Below are positions 1 to 6,109 of a stretch of 64,000 bases of DNA, piece by piece. Each line of letters begins with the position of its first letter. Positions within the stretch are counted from its first letter, which is position 1. Source of the DNA: Chloroflexota bacterium (GTDB lineage Bacteria; Chloroflexota; Anaerolineae; Promineifilales; Promineifilaceae); NCBI GenBank assembly GCA_022616275.1, contig JAKEFB010000114.1, forward strand, positions 23,449 to 87,448, given 5' to 3'. The position numbers and the translations under genes are program-made. A model generated the notes under the pieces. It was not told the origin of the DNA, did not search any database, and saw nothing but the letters and a program-made list of their open reading frames with translations.

Positions 1-841
1 ACGCGTTGGCCACGGCCTGGGACATCTCCACTTGCTGCGGCCGGTGCTCAAAGCCGGGGAAGAGGCGGCTGAAATTCCCACCCGGCCGGAGCATGGCGCT
101 AATGGCCTTTACGTCAATGGATTCCGTATCCTGGGCGGCAATCAGCGGGCGGCCGAGCACTTTTTCTGGTTTGAACAATTTGTCCAACTGCCCCCTGGCC
201 CGGCCAAAGGCTTGCTTGCCGGCTGCTCGCAGCGCCTCTTCAAAAAAGATCGTCTCCGGCCAGCCAAGGTTGTTGCCGGCCCGGACAATTTCATCCAGGA
301 TGTCAAAATCCAGTCCCACGGCCCGCTGGTAGAGGGCCAGGAAAAGCGCGGTCGTCCGGTGAGCGTCATTCAGAGCGCGGTGGGCGGCCTTGGAGGAAGC
401 CTCCTGGGTTCGGCGATCTTCCCGGCCGGGCAACTCCAATAAGGTGGCCAGGGCATCCAGGCCATAGCGGCCGGCGGTAGGCAGCAGGATGGAGGCCAGG
501 GTGAGGGTGTCTACGCGGTGCTGGGCCACGCCCAGGTTTTCGGCCCGCAAAAAGCCCAGGTCAAAGCCGACGTTGTGGCCAACCAGAACGTGGTCGCCCA
601 GAATACGCTTCAGGCGTGGCCGGAGGGTAGCCATGCCGGGGGCGCCGTCTACCATCTCCTGGGTGATGCCCGTCAGATGGGTGATGGCCGCCGGCACCGC
701 CCGGCGCGGGTTCACCAGTGACGACCACTCGTCCACAATCTGGCCGTCCCGGAAAGTGACGGCCGCCACCTCGATAATGACGTCGTAGTCCGGGTCCAGG
801 CCGGTCGTCTCCACGTCAACGGCAACGTAGGTAGGAATCAT
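1..841 (-). CDS. dinG: DinG-type exonuclease/helicase, N-terminal part (cut by window edge)
   Basis: The gene starts with ATG at 841 and runs off the left edge after 280 codons. Residues ~5-170 form a DnaQ-like 3'-5' exonuclease of the DEDDh type. D9 and E11 lie in VDVETTG, a GHNVGFD motif follows, and a HRALNDAHRT segment supplies the final His and Asp. The last visible residues (FEHRPQQVEM) look like the Q motif that precedes the Walker A of an XPD/DinG-like superfamily 2 helicase, so the helicase half should lie just outside the window. The exonuclease-helicase fusion is the Firmicutes-style DinG layout and is thought to act in DNA repair or structure processing. The family is clear; the helicase half is inferred. 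Confidence 0.88.
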   Translation of the reverse strand, partial: MIPTYVAVDVETTGLDPDYDVIIEVAAVTFRDGQIVDEWSSLVNPRRAVPAAITHLTGITQEMVDGAPGMATLRPRLKRILGDHVLVGHNVGFDLGFLRAENLGVAQHRVDTLTLASILLPTAGRYGLDALATLLELPGREDRRTQEASSKAAHRALNDAHRTTALFLALYQRAVGLDFDILDEIVRAGNNLGWPETIFFEEALRAAGKQAFGRARGQLDKLFKPEKVLGRPLIAAQDTESIDVKAISAMLRPGGNFSRLFPGFEHRPQQVEMSQAVANA

Positions 842-917
842 AAATTGTCTGGCAACTGCGTCTCTTACTCAACAAACGTTCTTACACCAGGCCTCCACAC
901 TGGCGCGAATGGCCGGA

Positions 918-928
918 ATTATAGCACA
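918..928 (-). promoter_or_regulatory. Extended -10 promoter upstream of dinG
   Basis: On the minus strand TGTGCTATAAT gives a perfect -10 (TATAAT, 923 to 918) with an extended TGn element. The -35 position is poor (GCTGCC), as expected for an extended -10 promoter. It would start a transcript about 70 nt upstream of the dinG ATG. The same TGTGCTATAATT word forms the nusA-operon -10. Confidence 0.5.
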
Positions 929-948
929 TTTGTTTGAGCAGGCAGCCT

Positions 949-3321
949 CTAAAGGAGGGCCAGGACTTCTTCCCCGGCTTGCAGCTTCAGGAGGGTGTAA
1001 GACTTGGTGGAATTTTCACTATCGAGGGGCAACCGGCCGCTCTCTACCGGGGCCAGTTGCTGGGGGGTCACGACCCAGGTCGGTCTATCCGGCTCCACCC
1101 TGGCCATCCCCCGGACGTCGCGGCGGGCGATCATCACCCGGCCGCGAGAGTTGGCTTTTGGCGCGCTGGGAACCCAGGCGGCGGGCAGGCGCCGGCCGTA
1201 ACCATCGGCCGTAACCAGCACAATTTCGTCGTCCGCCTCGGCCAGTAAGGCACCAATGACCCGTTCGCCTTCGCGGCGGTTAATAGCCTGGAGTCCTTGC
1301 AACGGCAGATCCCCCACCCGGATGCGGACGGCCCGGCCGGTGTCCAGCATGACCACCAGCTCGTCGTCTGGGCTGGCCCCCAGCGCCGCCACCGGCAGAC
1401 CGGGCAGCGGCCGGTCAAATTTCAGCGCCGCCGGCCCCTCAATGCTCTCCACCAGCCCCTCCAGCGGATAGGAGCGGGCAAAACCGCGCGTCGTCACCAG
1501 GAGCAGCCGGGATTGCTGTTTCATGGCCGCCCAATGGCCGAAGGCGCAGATGTGCTCGTCGGCCTTGAGGTGGTAGAAGTCGGCCGCCGTCAGCCCCATG
1601 GCCTGCAACTCCAGCAGGTGGCGCGGTGTGGTCAGCAGGAAGCGGTACTGCGAAGTCACCAGCAGCAGCGGCTCGTCCGGGGCCATGACCAGGGCGTCTT
1701 GCAGCTCCGTGCCGTTCCCCGGCCTCTGTTCGGCCAGGGAAACGGGCTGCTCTTCGGCCAGGGAGTGGCCAGCAAACAGGCTGGCCAGCAGCCGGTTGTT
1801 GCGGGTCAGTAGAATGAGGGCCTGCTCCTGGCCGGGTGCTTCTCCGGCGGCCTGCTCTTCCTGGGCGGCCATCCGCCGCTGCAGCAGTTCCAGGTTGACC
1901 GGGGCCACTCTGGGGGGGGCCACCGGCCGTTCGGGGTGGACCAGCTCGGCCGGGGTGTGGACCTCAGCCTCCATCTCGCCGGCGGCAATGCCGTGGGCGA
2001 TAATGCCCAGACCGGAGGTGACGCTGCTGAAGGCGTCCACGGCCATGACCTTTTCCCGGCCGAACTTTTCCATGAGCATGTACTTGAAAGCCGGAATCTG
2101 GGCCGAGCCGCCGGTGCGGACCACGGCGTCAATCTGCCCGATCGGCAGGCCGGAGTCGCGGACGACTTCGTCCAGGTGCTGGTCAATGGCCTGGATCTCC
2201 GCGCGGATAATCTGCTCAAACTCGCTGCGGGTGATCATCTCGGTGACGTGGAAGCCGGGGCCGTCCAAACGTAGGACGGTGGCCATGTCGTCCGACAGTC
2301 GGCGCTTGGCTGCCTCAACGGTGTCAAACATTTGCAGGCCGTAGTTGTTGGTCACCAGGCTGAGCAGGGCGTTGATACCGCGCCGGTCTTCGGCCGTCTG
2401 GGCGATTTCGTTGAGCAGCTTGCGGCTGTCCGGCGTTTGCAGCTCGATAATCCGCTGCCAGTCGGCAAAAACGTCAAAAATCCACTTGGGTAGCGGCAAT
2501 CGCCGCTGGCGCGGGCCGTAGCGGCTACCCTCGCCGAAATGCTTGGGCAGCTTGGCCCGGACCAGCTTCCGGTCAAAGACGTCGCCGGCTACGGGGATAC
2601 CGCCGGTGGCCAGCACCTCCCGTCCGCGCCGGCCGCCCAGGCGCATGACGGTAATGTCCAGCGTACCGCCGCCGAAGTCGAAGACGAGGATGTTTTGCGG
2701 CCGGTCCACGGTGGCGGCGTAATGGTAAGCGGCGGCAATCGGCTCGTACTGCAAATAGACCTGCTCGTAGCCGGCGCGGAAAGCGGCGTCGAGCAGCCGG
2801 TGTTGGGCCAGGGCGTCGCCTTTGGGGTCGGCGGCAAAGTGGACTGGCCGGCCCAGGACGACCTGGCGCAGCTTCCGGCCCAGCAGCCGCTCAACCCGAA
2901 TTTTGGTCAGGCTCAGGTAAGTGGCCACCAGGTTCTCCAGCGAGTAGTAGAACTGGCTGACCACCGTGCCCTGGTACTCGGCGTCGCGCAGGCCGGTCTT
3001 GATGGACAGGAACAGCCGGCCCGGCGAGAGCACGTCCACCCAGGCGTACACGTCGGTGACGTAGTACATGTCGGCCCCATAGACCTCGACCTCGCCCACC
3101 CAGACCCGCTGCATTTTTGACGGGCGGCCGGTGTTTTGGGCGAAGTAGCGGTTGACAGCCTCGCGGCCGATGGTCACCGTCTGGTCGTTGGTCACGTACA
3201 GCGCGGTGCGGGCCACGTGGGGGTTGGCGTTGGCCGGGTCCAGGGGGAGCAGTTGCACCTGGCGGCCGTCGTAAACGGCCATGCCGGAGTTGGTGGTGCC
3301 AAAGTCCATTCCCACAATCAC
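949..3321 (-). CDS. Hsp70-like ATPase fused to a GyrA-CTD-like beta-pinwheel
   Basis: I place the start at GTG 3321, nine bases after a strong AGGAGG, giving 790 residues. Upstream in-frame codons have no ribosome site. Residues 1-~480 are an actin/Hsp70-fold ATPase: MDFGTTNSG (phosphate 1), FDFGGGTLDI (phosphate 2) and VRTGGSAQIPAF (adenosine loop). It resembles YegD/DnaK-like proteins, but no Hsp70 peptide-binding domain is recognisable. The last ~270 residues instead carry about six blades of the type LLLVT..G(Y/F).R..P, for example EIVLVTADGYGRRLP and ELVVMLDTGRAVRI. These resemble the DNA-wrapping pinwheel of GyrA/ParC. The ATPase assignment is firm; the pinwheel assignment is by pattern. 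A role as an ATP-gated DNA or protein binder is inference. Confidence 0.8.
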   Translation of the reverse strand: MIVGMDFGTTNSGMAVYDGRQVQLLPLDPANANPHVARTALYVTNDQTVTIGREAVNRYFAQNTGRPSKMQRVWVGEVEVYGADMYYVTDVYAWVDVLSPGRLFLSIKTGLRDAEYQGTVVSQFYYSLENLVATYLSLTKIRVERLLGRKLRQVVLGRPVHFAADPKGDALAQHRLLDAAFRAGYEQVYLQYEPIAAAYHYAATVDRPQNILVFDFGGGTLDITVMRLGGRRGREVLATGGIPVAGDVFDRKLVRAKLPKHFGEGSRYGPRQRRLPLPKWIFDVFADWQRIIELQTPDSRKLLNEIAQTAEDRRGINALLSLVTNNYGLQMFDTVEAAKRRLSDDMATVLRLDGPGFHVTEMITRSEFEQIIRAEIQAIDQHLDEVVRDSGLPIGQIDAVVRTGGSAQIPAFKYMLMEKFGREKVMAVDAFSSVTSGLGIIAHGIAAGEMEAEVHTPAELVHPERPVAPPRVAPVNLELLQRRMAAQEEQAAGEAPGQEQALILLTRNNRLLASLFAGHSLAEEQPVSLAEQRPGNGTELQDALVMAPDEPLLLVTSQYRFLLTTPRHLLELQAMGLTAADFYHLKADEHICAFGHWAAMKQQSRLLLVTTRGFARSYPLEGLVESIEGPAALKFDRPLPGLPVAALGASPDDELVVMLDTGRAVRIRVGDLPLQGLQAINRREGERVIGALLAEADDEIVLVTADGYGRRLPAAWVPSAPKANSRGRVMIARRDVRGMARVEPDRPTWVVTPQQLAPVESGRLPLDSENSTKSYTLLKLQAGEEVLALL

Positions 3322-3482
3322 GGTAAAAAGCCTCCTTTTGCTCCCTGGAAGGGTCTCCTCCCCCGGGAGCAACTCGTCGGCGCGCGCAGACCAGGCGGTC
3401 CGGCGCGCCAGCCAGAAACAAGGCTGCGCCGCCCTGGGGGTCCGGCGATGGTGCCAGGCGGCCGGCGCAAAGCGAAACCGCT

Positions 3483-3511
3483 AGTCTACCTCACCGGCCG
3501 GCTTTCGTCAA
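3483..3511 (-). promoter_or_regulatory. Sigma70-like promoter for the Hsp70-like gene
   Basis: On the minus strand TTGACG (3511-3506), a 17-bp spacer and TAGACT (3488-3483). The predicted start near 3476 gives a GC-rich leader of ~150 nt before the GTG at 3321. Confidence 0.5.
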
Positions 3512-3517
3512 AAATTC

Positions 3518-3571
3518 GACGCTAAGGCGCAAAGATTTATTGTTCTTGGCGTCTTAGCGTCTTTGCGTCAA
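3518..3571. repeat. Imperfect inverted repeat of the GACGCAAAGGCGC word family
   Basis: GACGCTAAGGCGCAAAG is followed, after a short AT-rich loop, by its near reverse complement ending GTCTTTGCGTC. Relatives lie at 39687-39750 (longer and more perfect) and 57960-57987. It sits in the spacer between the nitrilase and the Hsp70-like gene and may act as a hairpin. Confidence 0.7.
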
Positions 3572-3579
3572 ATTTAGAT

Positions 3580-4530
3580 TCAGTCGAAGTGGACGTTCGC
3601 TTGTGGCTTTTCGCTGATGTGCAACTGGAAAACGTCGGGACGGGCGTAGTGGCCGGTTACGTCGAGGGTCAACCGGCCTTCAATGGCCAGGTGGGGTTGG
3701 ATTTCGGCGGTGACGAAGCCCGGCTCGTCGAAAAGGGGGCCGGCCAGATAGTCGCCGCTGGGGGCGATGATGGCGCTGCCGCCGCGCATCAGCCAGTCGT
3801 CTGGGCTGCCGGGAATCTCGTCCAGGAGAGCCAGCCCTAGTCCATCCAGTTCCCGGCGGCGCAGGACCGAGCCGGCGGCGACGACGAAGCACTGCCCCTC
3901 GAAGGCGTAGTGGCGGGAGGCGACCTGGTGCATCTCCTTGACCGTTGGCCACTGGGCGGCGTGGACCAGTTCCTGCCGGCCGTGCATGGCGGCGCGGGCC
4001 AGCGGCATCCAGTGCTCCCAGCAGACCAGCCCGCCCAGCCGGCCGAAGGGCGTCTCGACCACCGTTAGCGTGCTGCCGTCGCCCTGGCCCCAGACCAGCC
4101 GCTCGGTGTAGGTGGGCATCAGCTTACGGTGTTTGCCCAGCATCTGCCCGTCCGGCCCCAGGTAGAGGCTGGTGTTGTAGAGCGTCCCGCCGTCCCGCTC
4201 GTGCAGGCCCATGACGACGACGGCCCCGGCGGCTTTGGCCGCTTGCCCCAACTGTTCGACGGCCGGGCCGGGGATAGTGGCGCTGTTCTGGAACAGCCGG
4301 GTAAAGACGGCTTTGGCCGGCGGGTGGTCCCAAAGCGCCGCGCTGGGGGCCAAGTCCAGCCAGACCGGGTAGCCAGGCAGCCACGTCTCCGCGAAGACGA
4401 CGAGCTGCGCCCCCAGCCGGCCGGCCTGGGCAATCAGGTCGCAGGCTTTGGCGACGCTGGCTTCGAGGTTGAGATAGACCGGGCTGTCCTGGACGGCCGC
4501 GGCGAGGAAGGGGTGGAGGTTGGTGAACAT
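3580..4530 (-). CDS. Nitrilase (carbon-nitrogen hydrolase family)
   Basis: The 316-residue product has the nitrilase catalytic triad: E48 in VFAETWLPG, K136 in HRKLMPT and C170 in GLVCWEHWMPL. The C-W-E-x-x-x-P context is that of true nitrilases rather than amidases or cyanide dihydratases in general. Family members hydrolyse organic nitriles to carboxylic acids and ammonia in the cytoplasm and usually form spirals. Length is slightly short of the usual 330-370, mostly at the C terminus. The start ATG follows AGGAAA. It lies upstream of the Hsp70-like gene on the same strand, but that gene has its own promoter. Substrate cannot be read from sequence. Confidence 0.88.
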   Translation of the reverse strand: MFTNLHPFLAAAVQDSPVYLNLEASVAKACDLIAQAGRLGAQLVVFAETWLPGYPVWLDLAPSAALWDHPPAKAVFTRLFQNSATIPGPAVEQLGQAAKAAGAVVVMGLHERDGGTLYNTSLYLGPDGQMLGKHRKLMPTYTERLVWGQGDGSTLTVVETPFGRLGGLVCWEHWMPLARAAMHGRQELVHAAQWPTVKEMHQVASRHYAFEGQCFVVAAGSVLRRRELDGLGLALLDEIPGSPDDWLMRGGSAIIAPSGDYLAGPLFDEPGFVTAEIQPHLAIEGRLTLDVTGHYARPDVFQLHISEKPQANVHFD

Positions 4531-4552
4531 GGATGTTTCCTGAATATTTTTG

Positions 4553-4578
4553 ACACGAATTACACGAATTACACGAAG
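4553..4578. repeat. Tandem ACACGAATT repeat
   Basis: Three near-perfect 9-bp units in tandem directly upstream of the nitrilase. The same vocabulary (ACACGAAT, CGCGAATT) recurs at 12706-12871. The rest of the 4531-4743 spacer holds only a possible TACAAT -10 (4685-4690) for the following gene, with no good -35. Confidence 0.7.
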
Positions 4579-4743
4579 GTCAAAAGAATGCGACGATGCA
4601 GGTAAGTGGCCAAGGTGAGCAAGGCGATCATTATTATGATAGTATCCATTTTGATTAGCTATGCCACTTCAAGGTCAAATGGGGTACAATAGTAACCAGC
4701 GCCGGTTTTTGATTGAAAACGGGGTGTGAGGGATACGAAGCTC

Positions 4744-5760
4744 ATGAATGGGGAACAGGATAACCAGGTAGCCACGTCGAGCCGGTTGTACCGGCTGCTG
4801 GACCAGCATTTTGACCGGGAGCAGTTGAAGTTATTGGCCTACGACCTGGGCTACGACTATGACAACCTGAGCGGCGAGCGGAAGCTTAACAAGGCCCAGG
4901 ACCTGGTGGCCCAGATGGAGCGTAAGGGCCAGCTAGAGCACCTCATCCGCACCGCCCGGCATTACCGGCCATCCGTCGCCTGGCCCGGCTCCAGGCCACC
5001 ATCTGCCACACCAACAGCAGAACCATCACTCCCACCCGGGCCCCCCTTCGCCAATCCCTTCGGCCGCACCGGCCGGGTTGAAGACCCGGCTTACTACCTA
5101 GTCCGCCGGCCGCTGACGGACGAGATCATGGGTGAGCTGGTCAAGGGAGTCAGCCTGTCCATCGTCGGCGAGTCGCAAACGGGCAAGTCGTCGTTACTGT
5201 GGCACATTAAGACAGCCGGGCCGGCGGCGCTGAACCGGCCGCCGGCGGACTTTGTTTATATCAGCCTGGAACTGGTCCACAGTGAAGATGATTTCTTCGA
5301 ACATATTTGCTATGAGTTGGGTGTGCCCACCGGCCGCGGCTACCGACTAGCCCGCTCCTTGAAGGGGCGCCAGGTGGTTTTTTGCCTGGACGAGGTGGAA
5401 AAGATGACGTGGTACGGCTTTAGCCTGGAGGTCCGCAGCGAGCTACGCGGTCTGGCCGACGGAAGCAACGCACCCTTGACCCTGGTCATTGCCAGTCGCT
5501 CCCCCCTCGGCCGTCTTTTCCCCGACAGCCCAGAGCTAACCTCGCCTTTGGCCGGTCTATGTTCACAGATCCAACTAGCAAACTTCACGCTGGCAGAAGC
5601 TAAAGCCCTGGTCGAGTGGCAACTGCGGGGCAGCGGCCTGGTTTTCCCGCCGGCCGAAGTCGAGCAGGCCTGGCAGCGCTCCGGCGGCCACCCGGCCCGG
5701 TTGCAGCAGGCGTTGAAAGAGTCCTTCAACGCCTGGTTGCGGCGGGGATTGGGGGATTAG
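4744..5760 (+). CDS. Effector-associated-domain-like P-loop ATPase
   Basis: I prefer ATG 4744, eleven bases after GAGGG, over GTG 4726. Residues ~10-75 (RLYRLLDQHFDREQLKLL...) form a small helical domain. It resembles the death-fold-like effector-associated domains found in Chloroflexota and cyanobacterial conflict ATPases and caspases. After a Pro-rich linker comes an ORC1/STAND-like ATPase with Walker A GESQTGKSS (~residue 143) and Walker B VVFCLDEVEK (~215), then a C-terminal helical segment. The length (338) leaves no room for WD or TPR sensor repeats, so this looks like a signalling or adaptor ATPase. It heads a gene run with a DUF433 protein and a membrane STAND ATPase. The ATPase is certain; the domain name is by resemblance. 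Confidence 0.75.
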   Translation: MNGEQDNQVATSSRLYRLLDQHFDREQLKLLAYDLGYDYDNLSGERKLNKAQDLVAQMERKGQLEHLIRTARHYRPSVAWPGSRPPSATPTAEPSLPPGPPFANPFGRTGRVEDPAYYLVRRPLTDEIMGELVKGVSLSIVGESQTGKSSLLWHIKTAGPAALNRPPADFVYISLELVHSEDDFFEHICYELGVPTGRGYRLARSLKGRQVVFCLDEVEKMTWYGFSLEVRSELRGLADGSNAPLTLVIASRSPLGRLFPDSPELTSPLAGLCSQIQLANFTLAEAKALVEWQLRGSGLVFPPAEVEQAWQRSGGHPARLQQALKESFNAWLRRGLGD

Positions 5761-5800
5761 GGGATAGTGTTTGATAAAATGCGACCAGGAGACAGTAGAG

Positions 5801-6109
5801 ATGGCTGATCCTATGAAGTACTCTTCCATCCTCCAGGTTCCGGGCGTTTGCGGCGGCCGGCCAATCATTGCAGGCACACGGATGTCGGTCAAAGCAATCG
5901 TCGGCTGGACGCGGCTGGGGCTGACGCCGGAAGAGATTATTGACGAGTACCCCCAGCTTTCAGCCGCCCAGGTGGCCGACGCCCTGGCTTACTATACCGA
6001 TCACCCTGAGGAAATTGAAGCGGAGTTCGCCGAAGAAAAACGTTACCTTAAAATTGAATTTCCTCGACTCCAGGCAATGATTGCCGCCCAACGCCAACAA
6101 CAGGACTGA
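5801..6109 (+). CDS. DUF433 domain protein (antitoxin-like)
   Basis: ATG 5801 is preceded by AGGAG, giving 102 residues. The core VCGGRPIIAGTRMSVKAIVGW... LTPEEIIDEYPQLSAAQVADALAYY is a textbook DUF433 domain, a winged-helix-like fold usually seen as the antitoxin partner of a DUF5615/PIN-like toxin. No such toxin follows. Instead the TGA overlaps the ATG of a giant membrane ATPase by one base, suggesting translational coupling. It may work as a DNA-binding or adaptor subunit of that operon, which is inference. A second DUF433 gene lies at 53294-53524. Confidence 0.85.
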   Translation: MADPMKYSSILQVPGVCGGRPIIAGTRMSVKAIVGWTRLGLTPEEIIDEYPQLSAAQVADALAYYTDHPEEIEAEFAEEKRYLKIEFPRLQAMIAAQRQQQD

